Notes: generated by a model not told the origin, from the letters alone. DNA of 64,000 bases from Bacteroidota bacterium (GCA_023434025.1 JAEYTL010000040.1:1-64000); one strand, 5' to 3'. Positions 51,024-59,485 are shown, numbered from the stretch's first letter. Translations and numbers: made by a program.

Positions 51024-51140
51024 TTTTGTGTCATTTCGACGAAAGGAGAAATCATATAATCCAAGTAAAACTATTACTAAACTATCAGAATTTGTAACCT
51101 CAACTTTATGTGATTTTTCCTGCCGCTAAAATGACACAAC
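51024..51140. repeat. MITE-like palindromic repeat with TTGTGTCATTT ends
   Basis: TTGTGTCATTT (51026-51036) and AAATGACACAA (51129-51139) are perfect 11-bp inverted ends around about 92 nt. The left end continues TTTCGACGAAAGGAGAAATC, which I recall as a very common dispersed repeat in flavobacterial intergenic DNA. No ORF is present. Duplicated mtaB-like sequence follows on its right side. Confidence 0.6.
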
Positions 51141-51149
51141 TAAACGTGG

Positions 51150-51190
51150 GAGCTGGGAAGGATGACGTTTGTGAGGGATTTGGCGGTTTT
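51150..51190 (+). pseudogene. Fragment resembling the 3' end of mtaB
   Basis: Reads AGGATGACGTTTGTGAGGGAT where the end of mtaB (about 50970) reads AGGATGGCGTTTGTAAGGGAT: 19 of 21 identical. In frame this gives GRMTFVRDLAV against VRMAFVRDVVSV. It lies 150 nt after the mtaB stop, on the far side of the MITE-like repeat, without start or frame of its own. Confidence 0.55.
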
Positions 51191-51246
51191 TGTAGGTATC
51201 CATACACTCAATTTACTTCTCATTAAATTCTTAATTAAAAGTCAAA

Positions 51247-51690
51247 ATGCTATCAATTGATAAAATTATAAACGAATATACTTGTACTAAAACTTTTTAT
51301 CACAATATTGATTTATTTGAAGGTTATGGTGCATTTTGTGATGTATACTTTAGAAGTAAATCAAAAAAAATAAAACAGGAGCAAGTAGATGTTTATAACA
51401 ATTTCAAAAATGATTTTCTAACCACTATAAAAGAAATTGAAAAATTCATTGAATTTAATTTAGATGATTCAGAAAGAAGTAAAGCTGAAATTATCAAAAA
51501 GTCAAATTTGAATTTAGATGTTATTGAAATTCCATTTGATAATTTGAAATATGATATGGTTCTAATTTGTGGTAAAACCTATAAAAATTTCTTTTTCTTC
51601 AAAAGAAATATAGATGTTCGCGTTGAGTTTAAAGATGGAAAAATAAATTCTATTAAAAGAAAGAAGAATACATTGGAAGAGAATAATTAA
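51247..51690 (+). CDS. Hypothetical protein, no recognised family
   Basis: 147 residues, Lys 20% or so, and AT-rich relative to mtaB upstream. No signal peptide, membrane helix or Cys/His motif. Predicted as a helical N-terminal part (IDKIINEYTCTKTFYHNIDLFEG, YNNFKNDFLTTIKEIEKFIEFNLDDSERSKAEIIKK) followed by beta strands (LDVIEIPFDNLKYDMVLICGKTYKNFFFF, IDVRVEFKDGKINSIKRK). The C-terminal half could be a small beta sandwich. It stands alone between a repeat and a convergent methyltransferase gene, consistent with an accessory acquisition. Function unknown. Confidence 0.6.
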   Translation: MLSIDKIINEYTCTKTFYHNIDLFEGYGAFCDVYFRSKSKKIKQEQVDVYNNFKNDFLTTIKEIEKFIEFNLDDSERSKAEIIKKSNLNLDVIEIPFDNLKYDMVLICGKTYKNFFFFKRNIDVRVEFKDGKINSIKRKKNTLEENN

Positions 51691-51785
51691 TGTTAAAGAC
51701 TACTCCTGTGTAGAGGTTGCAGGTCATGAAAATCTCGTATGTGATTGAACACTAATGACAGCGGCTGATTATTGTAAACTGACAA

Positions 51786-52412
51786 CTACCTCTCAAACAC
51801 CGTCACTCTTCCCTCAATCGTATAACTCGAAAACCCGATATTTTTAGTAATCCATTCCATGGTTTTGGGATGATAGAAAAATACATGTGAATGATCGTTT
51901 TTGTAATACCACGTATCAAAATTTTGGGTTTCAGAGAAAAAATCGGTCATGCAAATCAGTTTTCCACCGGTTTTCAGAAGATCATGGAGCTTTTGAAACT
52001 CTTTAAACGGATGGTGAAAATGCTCAATCACTTCGCAACAGGTAATATAATCATATTTTTTTTCCAATACTTTTGGGTTATTGGAAAAGAAGGGGTCGAA
52101 TTCAATGATGTTGTATTTTTGGTCTTTGAGTAATTTGACAATGACCGAGTTGGTTCCAGAACCAAAGTCCAGACCGGAATTTTCGGGCGTGAAGTCGTTG
52201 AGCACTGCCTTCACAACAGGTGATGCAAATTGCTGATAGCCGGGATCATTTACATCGTTATTGTGAAATGTGTAATGTTTTTTCTCTTCTGATTCCGTCA
52301 GGTAATTTTTAGTATCTAAAAAAACGGAAAAACAAGTGGTGCAGAAATAAAATTCCCGGTGTTTCTGTGTATAAAAATGATTGGAAGGCGAAGAACAAAG
52401 CGGACACTTCAT
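51786..52412 (-). CDS. Class I SAM methyltransferase with N-terminal zinc ribbon
   Basis: 208 residues. Zinc ribbon MKCPLCSSPSNHF, FYFCTTCFSVFLD: CxxC at 3-6 and CxxC at about 28-31. Methyltransferase domain: GLDFGSGTNSVIVKLLKDQ (motif I, about 76-94), CCEVIEHFHHPFKEFQKLHDLL (about 123-143, IEHF is the typical motif after motif III), LKTGGKLICMTDF. Substrate unknown. The GNAT gene lies 2 nt upstream, so the two are likely cotranscribed. Confidence 0.82.
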   Translation of the reverse strand: MKCPLCSSPSNHFYTQKHREFYFCTTCFSVFLDTKNYLTESEEKKHYTFHNNDVNDPGYQQFASPVVKAVLNDFTPENSGLDFGSGTNSVIVKLLKDQKYNIIEFDPFFSNNPKVLEKKYDYITCCEVIEHFHHPFKEFQKLHDLLKTGGKLICMTDFFSETQNFDTWYYKNDHSHVFFYHPKTMEWITKNIGFSSYTIEGRVTVFER

Positions 52413-52414
52413 GG

Positions 52415-52696
52415 TTATAGTTTTATTCCCGGAGGAAGCAACTCTTTGTAAACCGGATTTTTTCTGAAAAAGTGGGCTACTTTTGGATGTGTAGGGACTA
52501 CTTTGAACTTTCTTTCTTCAGCTATCGAAAGCACAGTTTTAATAAAATCATTAATGAGTTCGGTATCCAGATCTTCCGGGTGATTTAATTTTGTTAGAAA
52601 CAGCTTTCGCTCTTGTACGGCATATTCCATTACCAATAAACCGAGTTCTGTTTGGGTTTCAAATTGTCTTAGTAATTGATTGTCTTTGATTTCCAT
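52415..52696 (-). CDS. Small GNAT-type N-acetyltransferase (YjdJ-like)
   Basis: 93 residues, the length of the stand-alone YjdJ/PF14542 proteins. Blocks: LGLLVMEYAVQERKLFLTKLNHPEDLDTELINDFIKTVLSIAEERKFKVVPTHPKVAHFFRKNPVYKELL. The central VVPTHPxxxxFFxKNPxY matches this reduced acetyltransferase family. It is followed after 2 nt by the methyltransferase gene. Substrate unknown. Confidence 0.82.
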   Translation of the reverse strand: MEIKDNQLLRQFETQTELGLLVMEYAVQERKLFLTKLNHPEDLDTELINDFIKTVLSIAEERKFKVVPTHPKVAHFFRKNPVYKELLPPGIKL

Positions 52697-52872
52697 ACTT
52701 TTGTTGGGTTAGGAAAAATGAAATTTTGTTTGTGCAAAGGTACGGATTTTAAATTTTTTTCTTTCAAAAAGAATGTTAATCTGCACCGAACTCAAAATTA
52801 TCACTAATTTAACTCTTAATTCATCGTTGTTTTGCTTCAAAGTTTTTAAATTTATTACATAAATCGGTTTTT

Positions 52873-53535
52873 ATGGAAAAAATTCCTGTCTATTTTATGC
52901 CGGGATTAGCGGCAAGTACCTCTATTTTTGAACGTATAGCGTTGCCGGAAGATCAATTTGAAGTTTTTTTGATGGAGTGGATTATTCCGCATCCAAAAGA
53001 ATCTATTAAAGAATATGTAACCAGGTTATCAAAAAATATCCAGCATGTAAGCCCGGTATTAATCGGTGTTTCGTTTGGCGGTGTGATTGTACAGGAAATG
53101 GCAAAAATTATTCCGGTAAGAAAAACAATTATTATTTCAAGTGTAAAATCAAATAAAGAATTTCCCAGACGGTTAAAAATTGCGAAATCAACCAAAGTAT
53201 ACAAATTACTACCCACCGGATTAGTTCAGAATGTAGAAGCTTTGTCTAAGTTAGCTTATGGTGATACGGTGAAGCAACGCTTAAAATTATATGACCGCTA
53301 TTTGTGTGTGCGGGATAAATGCTATTTAGATTGGGCTATTGAAACCATTATCCTTTGGGATAGAAAAGAAGCAGACGATTCGGTTGTTCATATTCACGGC
53401 GATTCAGATAATGTTTTCCCGATAAAATATATTCAAAATTCTGTCGTTGTCAGGGGAGGGACACACATTATGATTTTAAATAAATATAAATGGTTGAATG
53501 AAAATTTACCAAAAATTATTTTAAATAATAGTTGA
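52873..53535 (+). CDS. Alpha/beta hydrolase
   Basis: 220 residues, cytoplasmic. Start MEKIPVYFMPGLAASTSIFERI; nucleophile elbow LIGVSFGGVIVQEMAKI (GVSFGG, about 65); acid in VVHIHGDSDNVFP (about 175); His in VVRGGTHIMIL (about 197), so the triad is complete. It is a lysophospholipase/BioH-like enzyme by fold; substrate unknown. The lytic transglycosylase gene begins 49 nt downstream and may be cotranscribed. Confidence 0.82.
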   Translation: MEKIPVYFMPGLAASTSIFERIALPEDQFEVFLMEWIIPHPKESIKEYVTRLSKNIQHVSPVLIGVSFGGVIVQEMAKIIPVRKTIIISSVKSNKEFPRRLKIAKSTKVYKLLPTGLVQNVEALSKLAYGDTVKQRLKLYDRYLCVRDKCYLDWAIETIILWDRKEADDSVVHIHGDSDNVFPIKYIQNSVVVRGGTHIMILNKYKWLNENLPKIILNNS

Positions 53536-53584
53536 GTTGGACTGATTTTTGTAGTTTTACATTTAACAAATAAATCTGAAAGGT

Positions 53585-54472
53585 ATGAAAAGGATTAAAA
53601 ATGTTGTAATGGCAGCCGTTTTGGTAGGGTTGAGTGGAATTTTTGTGTATTCTTCCTCAAAAAAAATTGTTGTGGCAGAAAAAAGGGAAGTAGTTGCCCT
53701 TCCTTTGGAAATTGATTTTGCGGGAGAAAAAGCACCTTTACATATAGCAGACGTACGGGAAAGGCTGGATCGCGAAATGGTAATCAATACCAACTTACAT
53801 TCTACAACCACGTTAATTATAAAGAGAGCTAACCGGGCTTTTCCGATTATAGAACCTATTTTGAAAAAATATGGTGTTCCGGATGATTTTAAATATTTAG
53901 CGGTCATTGAAAGCGGTTTGGCAAATGTGGTTTCGCCGGCAGGAGCTCGTGGTGTTTGGCAATTTATGCCTCAAACGGCCAAAGAACAAGGAATGGAAGT
54001 AAATGATTTTGTGGATGAACGTTACCATTTAGAAAAATCAACCGAAGCAGCCTGTCGTTATCTGATTGAGGCCAAAAACAAGTTCGGAAACTGGACATTG
54101 GCTGCTGCTGCTTATAACGGAGGCATGGGCGGTGTAAATAAACAAATTTCCAACCAGCAGGTTTCCGATTATTATGATTTGTTGCTTACCGAAGAAACAT
54201 CCCGGTATGTCTTCAGAATTTTAGCTTTGAAGGAAATCATGCAAAGCCCGGCAAAATATGGATTTGACATTCCGTTAGAACAATTGTATCATCCGATAGA
54301 AGTAAAGAAAATCAAAGTTGATTCCACTATAACGGATTTAGCGGTTTTTGCTAAAAATCAAGGTGTAAATTATAAAATCTTAAAAATTCATAATCCCTGG
54401 TTAAGGGATAAAAAACTTGAAAATAAAACCAAGAGAACTTACACAATTGAAATTCCGACTGAAGGATATTAA
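53585..54472 (+). CDS. Lytic transglycosylase (MltD-type)
   Basis: 295 residues. Signal anchor KNVVMAAVLVGLSGIFVYSSS at the start. SLT domain: LKKYGVPDDFKYLAVIESGLANVVSPAGARGVWQFMPQTAKEQGM (about 96-140; Glu of IESGL is the catalytic acid), YLIEAKNKFGNWTLAAAAYNGGMGGVNKQI. The end contains a short unit related to the YKILKIHNPWL LysM-like pattern, but a full LysM is not clear. It cuts peptidoglycan in the periplasm. TSUP gene follows 5 nt later. Confidence 0.88.
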   Translation: MKRIKNVVMAAVLVGLSGIFVYSSSKKIVVAEKREVVALPLEIDFAGEKAPLHIADVRERLDREMVINTNLHSTTTLIIKRANRAFPIIEPILKKYGVPDDFKYLAVIESGLANVVSPAGARGVWQFMPQTAKEQGMEVNDFVDERYHLEKSTEAACRYLIEAKNKFGNWTLAAAAYNGGMGGVNKQISNQQVSDYYDLLLTEETSRYVFRILALKEIMQSPAKYGFDIPLEQLYHPIEVKKIKVDSTITDLAVFAKNQGVNYKILKIHNPWLRDKKLENKTKRTYTIEIPTEGY

Positions 54473-54477
54473 TTCTG

Positions 54478-54849
54478 ATGAAAATGACAGTTTCAACCTT
54501 GTTATTATTGTTATGTATCGGGCTTTTGGCGGGTTTGTTAAGTGGGTTAATCGGCATAGGAGGCGGGATTATTATGATTCCGTTGCTTTTACTGCTTGGC
54601 ATGACACAACACCAGTCACAAGGTACCAGTCTGGCCGTTCTTTCGGTTCCGGTTACGGCATTAGCGGCATTTAACTATTACAAAGAAGGGTACGTTGAAT
54701 GGAGATATGCTGCTGTTATTGCTGTTTTTTTTGTAATTGGCGGATATATTGGCAGCAGATTAGCCATTCAGATTGATGAGAAAATTTTAAAGAAAATCTT
54801 TGGTGTGATTTTACTGGTTATCGCCGGTAAATTAATTTTCGGAAAATAG
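54478..54849 (+). CDS. Half-size TauE/SafE-type (TSUP) membrane permease
   Basis: 123 residues with four membrane segments: LLLLCIGLLAGLLSGLIGIGGGIIMIPLLLLLG (GIGGGI motif, about 18-24), LAVLSVPVTALAAFNYY, AAVIAVFFVIGGYIGSRLA, and FGVILLVIAGKLIFG. The GxGGG loop and GSRLA motif mark it as one half of the normal ~250-residue permease. It probably works as a homodimer or with an unseen partner. It starts 5 nt after the lytic transglycosylase, and its stop is directly next to the convergent thioredoxin-like gene stop. Confidence 0.8.
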   Translation: MKMTVSTLLLLLCIGLLAGLLSGLIGIGGGIIMIPLLLLLGMTQHQSQGTSLAVLSVPVTALAAFNYYKEGYVEWRYAAVIAVFFVIGGYIGSRLAIQIDEKILKKIFGVILLVIAGKLIFGK

Positions 54850-55542
54850 TCAGTTGGTTACCAACATGCCGTTTTTATCTTCTTTCATTTTGATTAGTCC
54901 TGAAATACGCTCTTTGAAAACAGCATAATTCATTTCCACGGCTTTTTTTACAGGTGTTTTAAAGGGTGTTGAGGCAGCTCCTCTTTTGATGTTGACAACC
55001 TGTAAATGTTCATCAATCATATAGCATGTAGGGAAACCAAGTGTTTCTTTCATGCTTTCTACAATTTCATTGTCGTTTTTATAATTTTTATGCGCATAGC
55101 AGACTTCAATAGGGTTGTTGAATTTTTTGGCAAATTTTTTCACTTCTTGTTTTTTACCCCACACAATCACAATAAATTCAACGTTTTTATATTCTTTGGC
55201 GAGTTTGTTTAAAGCCGGAATTTCGCCTTTTTCCGGAACACACCAAGCGGCATACGTAATCAGAAAAACGGGTTTTTTAACCTTGCTCATCTTGAGTTTC
55301 CGGTTAGATACTCTCTTTAAAGAATAGTCATTGAATTTAGAGCCGATCAGTTGATTTTGAACCAAACTGTCAAACAAAAACTGTCCTCTGTCAAAGTCTC
55401 CTTCTTTAAAGGCTCGGTTACTCTCGCTTTTGAACCGGAAGAAATTTGTGCGTACAGCATCTGAGAAAAGTCTTTCATTTTCCTGGCCGGAAACAGAAAA
55501 AGTGAGAAGAGATAGTACTAATACAACGGATAAATTTTTCAT
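54850..55542 (-). CDS. Thioredoxin-like (TlpA-type) secreted protein with one active-site Cys
   Basis: 230 residues; signal peptide ends SVSGQ. The thioredoxin fold contains FLITYAAWCVPEKGEIPALNKLAKEY (about 92-117), where TlpA-like proteins usually have WCxPCxxEIP. Here the second Cys is replaced by Glu (WCVPE), so normal disulfide cycling is unlikely. Later FPTCYMIDEHLQVVNIKRGA has the cis-Pro region (FPTCY). A role as a redox-inactive binding protein, or with another Cys (FPTCY), is possible. It is convergent with the TSUP gene. Confidence 0.75.
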   Translation of the reverse strand: MKNLSVVLVLSLLTFSVSGQENERLFSDAVRTNFFRFKSESNRAFKEGDFDRGQFLFDSLVQNQLIGSKFNDYSLKRVSNRKLKMSKVKKPVFLITYAAWCVPEKGEIPALNKLAKEYKNVEFIVIVWGKKQEVKKFAKKFNNPIEVCYAHKNYKNDNEIVESMKETLGFPTCYMIDEHLQVVNIKRGAASTPFKTPVKKAVEMNYAVFKERISGLIKMKEDKNGMLVTN

Positions 55543-55637
55543 CGGATTAGTGTATTAACTAATCAAATGTAAATATATTTGTGAACAAAAACAAATTTTT
55601 GATTACCTAAAGTGTTGGTAATTAAAAAATTAAATAA

Positions 55638-55674
55638 AAAAGCCGTTTTAGATTTGACTCAAAAAACGGCTTTT
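55638..55674. terminator. Bidirectional terminator
   Basis: AAAAGCCGTTTT (55638-55649) with AAAACGGCTTTT (55663-55674), 12 bp perfect, 13-nt loop. It follows the TPR-like gene on the minus strand and lies upstream of the thioredoxin-like gene. Confidence 0.85.
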
Positions 55675-55694
55675 CTATCAGGAAGTCACATTGT

Positions 55695-56210
55695 TTAAAT
55701 CTTTTTCAACTGTTGCTTCATCATGGTAATCTGCTCTTTCAACATGTTTTGTTTGTCGAGTTTATTGGCTTCATTCAACAGATTGGTGGCTTCAATTTTT
55801 CTTCTTCTCGACATGGCTATACCGGCTAAATTCAGTTTGGCCACGGCCAAATCCATATCCATCGAAAGTCCTAATTCAATGGCTTTTTTAAAGAATTTCT
55901 CTGCTTGGTTCAAATTGGTTTGCGAAACCATTAGCCCGTGCAGGTAGTTGTAATAGCCTTGTTGTTTTCTGACCAGGGCAGTTTCAGGATTTTTAATTTT
56001 ACTCAACCAGTTCTTGGCTCCTTCAAAATCCTGCTTTCTCAATTTTAAAAAGGCCAGTAGGATAAACTCGTTTTTAAAGTATAAGAAAATTGGAAATACA
56101 GTTAATAAGAGGAGGAAGATTCCGTTTCCGATATTGTTTTCAGTAAACTGCCAGATCCCCAAGCCTACAAGTGCGGCTGCAAGAACTAATTTGATATTTT
56201 TGTGAAACAT
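55695..56210 (-). CDS. TPR-like membrane protein
   Basis: 171 residues from ATG 56210 (MFHKNIKLVLAAALVGLGIWQF), chosen because this directly opens a membrane helix; an ATG at 56393 would add 61 residues that overlap the rpmH promoter and start region. Two membrane segments (LAAALVGLGIWQF, GIFLLLLTVFPIFLYF) then a cytoplasmic part of TPR-like helices: ALVRKQQGYYNYLHGLMVSQTNLNQAEKFFKKAIELGL, LAVAKLNLAGIAMSRRRKIEATNLLNEANKL. It is divergent from rpmH. Function unknown; protein interaction is likely. Confidence 0.7.
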   Translation of the reverse strand: MFHKNIKLVLAAALVGLGIWQFTENNIGNGIFLLLLTVFPIFLYFKNEFILLAFLKLRKQDFEGAKNWLSKIKNPETALVRKQQGYYNYLHGLMVSQTNLNQAEKFFKKAIELGLSMDMDLAVAKLNLAGIAMSRRRKIEATNLLNEANKLDKQNMLKEQITMMKQQLKKI

Positions 56211-56278
56211 AATAATGACTTTATTTTTTGTGATGGCAAAGGTAATAAAACGAATTGAAAATATTTTTAGAAAACTGC

Positions 56279-56308
56279 TTGTGAGAAAAAAAAGTCTTTG
56301 TATATTTG
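56279..56308 (+). promoter_or_regulatory. Promoter of rpmH
   Basis: TTG at 56279-56281 and TATATTTG at 56301-56308 with 19 nt between, a consensus promoter. The expected start is near 56315, leaving a 54-nt leader before rpmH. Confidence 0.7.
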
Positions 56309-56368
56309 CACTCGGTTTTTGAGAAACCCGAGATAAGCTAATATATACGATTTTAAAGATACAAAACA

Positions 56369-56530
56369 ATGAGTAAGAGAACATTTCAACCATCGAAAAG
56401 AAAAAGAAGAAATAAACACGGGTTTATGGATAGAATGGCTACTGCAAATGGTAGAAAAGTCCTTGCTCGTAGAAGAGCAAAAGGAAGACATAAATTAACT
56501 GTTTCCTGCGAACCAAGACACAAAAAATAA
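56369..56530 (+). CDS. rpmH: 50S ribosomal protein L34
   Basis: 53 residues from ATG at 56369, ending TAA at 56528. The sequence starts MSKRTFQPSKRKRRNKHGF and continues RMATANGRKVLARRRAKGR, the universal L34 signature; Lys and Arg make up about half of it. It is a component of the large ribosomal subunit. It has its own strong promoter and terminator. In many bacteria rpmH is next to rnpA and the origin, but here its neighbours are a TPR-like gene and carB, so the usual rpmH-rnpA pair is broken in this lineage. Confidence 0.97.
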   Translation: MSKRTFQPSKRKRRNKHGFMDRMATANGRKVLARRRAKGRHKLTVSCEPRHKK

Positions 56531-56551
56531 TGATTATAATTAATCATAAAT

Positions 56552-56585
56552 AAAGGCGTTACTTTTTTTAGTAACGCCTTTTTTT
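56552..56585 (+). terminator. Rho-independent terminator after rpmH
   Basis: AAAGGCGTTAC (56552-56562) with GTAACGCCTTT (56571-56581), loop of eight, then a T-run. Confidence 0.92.
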
Positions 56586-56631
56586 ATAACTTGTCATCTC
56601 AAAAACAACTAAACTTCTATAACACAACACT

Positions 56632-59484
56632 ATGCCTAAAGACAATTCTATCAAGTCGGTTTTAATCATCGGGTCAGGCCCAATCGTTATCGGACAAGCC
56701 TGCGAATTTGATTATGCCGGTTCACAAGCTGCCCGCTCTATCAGAGAAGAAGGAATTGAAGTAATTTTAATTAACTCTAATCCGGCTACTATCATGACCG
56801 ATCCGTCTATGGCCGATCATGTTTATTTGTTGCCGTTAACAACTAAATCCATCATCGAAATCTTAAAAAAGCATCCCAATATTGATGCTGTTCTTCCTAC
56901 CATGGGAGGTCAAACAGCTCTGAATTTATGTTTGGAAGCTGATGAAAAAGGAATTTGGGACGATTTTAATGTCAGATTAATCGGGGTGGATATTAATGCC
57001 ATCAATATAACAGAAGACAGAGAGCAGTTTAAACAATTACTGGAGCGGATCGGAGTAGGAGCTGCCCCTGCAAAAACGGCAACTTCCTTTTTAAAAGGAA
57101 AAGAAATTGCCCAGGAATTCGGTTTCCCGCTGGTGATTCGTCCGTCATTTACATTAGGAGGTTCAGGAGCTGCTTTTGTACACAATAAAGAAGATTTTGA
57201 TGAACTGCTGACGAGAGGGTTAGAAGCTTCCCCTATTCATGAAGTGTTGATCGATAAGGCTTTGCTGGGATGGAAAGAATATGAGTTAGAATTGCTTCGG
57301 GATAAAAATGATAATGTTGTAATTATCTGTTCAATCGAAAATATGGATCCGATGGGAATTCATACCGGTGACAGTATTACGGTTGCTCCGGCCATGACCT
57401 TATCGGATACAACTTTCCAGAAGATGAGGGATATGGCCATTTTGATGATGCGTAGCATCGGCAATTTTGCAGGAGGTTGTAACGTGCAATTTGCCGTTTC
57501 ACCAGATGAAAAAGAAGATATTGTAGCCATTGAAATTAACCCGAGGGTTTCACGTTCTTCGGCCCTGGCATCAAAAGCAACCGGCTACCCAATTGCAAAG
57601 ATTGCTTCCAAACTGGCTTTGGGGTATCATTTAGATGAACTTCAAAATCAGATTACCAAATCCACTTCGGCACTTTTTGAACCAGCATTAGATTATGTGA
57701 TTGTGAAAATTCCACGTTGGAACTTCGATAAGTTTGAAGGTTCAGACAGAACGCTCGGGCTTCAGATGAAATCGGTTGGTGAAGTGATGGGTATCGGCCG
57801 GTCTTTTCAGGAAGCCCTTCATAAAGCTACACAATCATTGGAGATTAAACGAAACGGTTTGGGAGCAGACGGAAAAGGATATAAAAATTACGAGCAAATC
57901 ATTGAAAAACTAACCCATGCCAGCTGGGACCGTGTTTTTGTAATTTATGATGCGATTCAAATGGGAATTCCGTTGAACAGAATTCACGAGATTACAAAGA
58001 TTGATATGTGGTTTTTAAAGCAATACGAAGAACTTCACTTGCTGGAAAAAGAAATTTCAAAATATGAGATTGATTCTTTACCTAAAGAACTCCTTTTAGA
58101 AGCTAAGCAGAAAGGGTTTGCCGATAGACAGATTGCACACATGGTTCGTTGTCTGGAAAGCCAGGTTCATAAAAAACGAGAAGAACTTTCTATCAATCGA
58201 GTCTATAAATTAGTAGATACCTGTGCCGCTGAATTTAAAGCTCAAACACCTTATTATTATTCTACTTTTGAAGCCGAAATTGAAACGGCAACCGGAGAAA
58301 AATATGTACACAACGAAAGTGTAGTTACAGAAAAGAAAAAAATAATCGTTTTAGGTTCGGGGCCTAATCGAATCGGACAGGGAATCGAATTTGACTATTC
58401 CTGTGTTCACGGTGTTTTAGCTGCCAAAGAATGTGGTTATGAAACCATTATGATTAATTGTAATCCCGAAACCGTTTCGACCGATTTTGATACAGCCGAT
58501 AAATTATATTTTGAACCTGTTTTCTGGGAACATATATACGACATCATTCAGCATGAAAAACCCGAAGGTGTTATTGTTCAGTTAGGTGGGCAAACGGCTC
58601 TTAAATTAGCAGAAAAATTAGACCGTTATGGTATAAAAATCATCGGAACCAGTTTTGATGCACTTGATTTAGCCGAAGACAGAGGCCGTTTTTCCGAGCT
58701 TTTATCAACATTAAAAATACCATTTCCAAAGTTCGGTGTTGCCGAGAGTGCCGACCAGGCTTCTGCATTGGCTGATGAATTAGACTTCCCGCTGTTGGTC
58801 AGGCCTTCTTATGTTTTGGGTGGTCAAGGGATGAAAATCGTGATTAACAAGCAGGAACTGGAAGAACATGTAATAGATTTGTTAAAAAATATTCCGGGAA
58901 ACAAATTACTGTTAGATCATTATTTAGACGGAGCCATTGAGGCCGAAGCCGATGCCATTTGTGATGGTGAAAATGTTTACATTATCGGAATCATGGAACA
59001 CATAGAGCCTTGCGGTGTTCATTCCGGAGACAGTAATGCCACATTACCGCCATTTAACCTGGGTGAGTTTGTCATGCAGCAAATTAAAGAGCATACGAAG
59101 AAGATTGCATTAGCTTTAAGAACAGTAGGATTGATCAATATTCAATTTGCTATTAAAGATGATATTGTTTATATTATCGAAGCCAATCCGAGGGCATCAC
59201 GTACCGTTCCATTTATCGCAAAAGCGTATGGTGAACCGTATGTAAATTATGCTACAAAAGTAATGTTAGGGGAGAATAAAGTGACCGATTTTGTTTTCAA
59301 CCCGCAATTGAACGGATATGCCATTAAGCAACCTGTTTTTTCGTTTAGTAAATTTCACGGCGTAAACAAAAAATTAGGCCCGGAAATGAAATCGACCGGA
59401 GAAAGTATTTTGTTTATTGAAGATTTAAAAGATGATCAATTCTATGAATTGTATTCGAGACGAAAAATGTATTTGAGTAAGTAA
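56632..59484 (+). CDS. carB: Carbamoyl-phosphate synthase large subunit
   Basis: 950 residues. Two homologous ATP-grasp halves: first KSVLIIGSGPIVIGQACEFDYAGSQAARSIREEG (residues 8-41), NSNPATIMTD, MGGQTALNL, FPLVIRPSFTLGGSGAAF; second KIIVLGSGPNRIGQGIEFDYSCVH, NPETVSTDFDTADKLYFEP, LGGQTALKLAEKL, FPLLVRPSYVLGGQGM. The usual C-terminal MGS-like allosteric domain (about 120 residues) is absent; the protein ends FYELYSRRKMYLSK. This short form is, as I recall, common in Flavobacteriaceae. It makes carbamoyl phosphate for pyrimidines and arginine. carA is not in the window. Confidence 0.95.
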   Translation: MPKDNSIKSVLIIGSGPIVIGQACEFDYAGSQAARSIREEGIEVILINSNPATIMTDPSMADHVYLLPLTTKSIIEILKKHPNIDAVLPTMGGQTALNLCLEADEKGIWDDFNVRLIGVDINAINITEDREQFKQLLERIGVGAAPAKTATSFLKGKEIAQEFGFPLVIRPSFTLGGSGAAFVHNKEDFDELLTRGLEASPIHEVLIDKALLGWKEYELELLRDKNDNVVIICSIENMDPMGIHTGDSITVAPAMTLSDTTFQKMRDMAILMMRSIGNFAGGCNVQFAVSPDEKEDIVAIEINPRVSRSSALASKATGYPIAKIASKLALGYHLDELQNQITKSTSALFEPALDYVIVKIPRWNFDKFEGSDRTLGLQMKSVGEVMGIGRSFQEALHKATQSLEIKRNGLGADGKGYKNYEQIIEKLTHASWDRVFVIYDAIQMGIPLNRIHEITKIDMWFLKQYEELHLLEKEISKYEIDSLPKELLLEAKQKGFADRQIAHMVRCLESQVHKKREELSINRVYKLVDTCAAEFKAQTPYYYSTFEAEIETATGEKYVHNESVVTEKKKIIVLGSGPNRIGQGIEFDYSCVHGVLAAKECGYETIMINCNPETVSTDFDTADKLYFEPVFWEHIYDIIQHEKPEGVIVQLGGQTALKLAEKLDRYGIKIIGTSFDALDLAEDRGRFSELLSTLKIPFPKFGVAESADQASALADELDFPLLVRPSYVLGGQGMKIVINKQELEEHVIDLLKNIPGNKLLLDHYLDGAIEAEADAICDGENVYIIGIMEHIEPCGVHSGDSNATLPPFNLGEFVMQQIKEHTKKIALALRTVGLINIQFAIKDDIVYIIEANPRASRTVPFIAKAYGEPYVNYATKVMLGENKVTDFVFNPQLNGYAIKQPVFSFSKFHGVNKKLGPEMKSTGESILFIEDLKDDQFYELYSRRKMYLSK

Positions 59485-59485
59485 T

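Noticed and set aside
56210..56393. Longer start for the TPR-like gene
   Set aside because: It would place 61 residues across the rpmH promoter and 5' end. The membrane helix starts at the Met at 56210.
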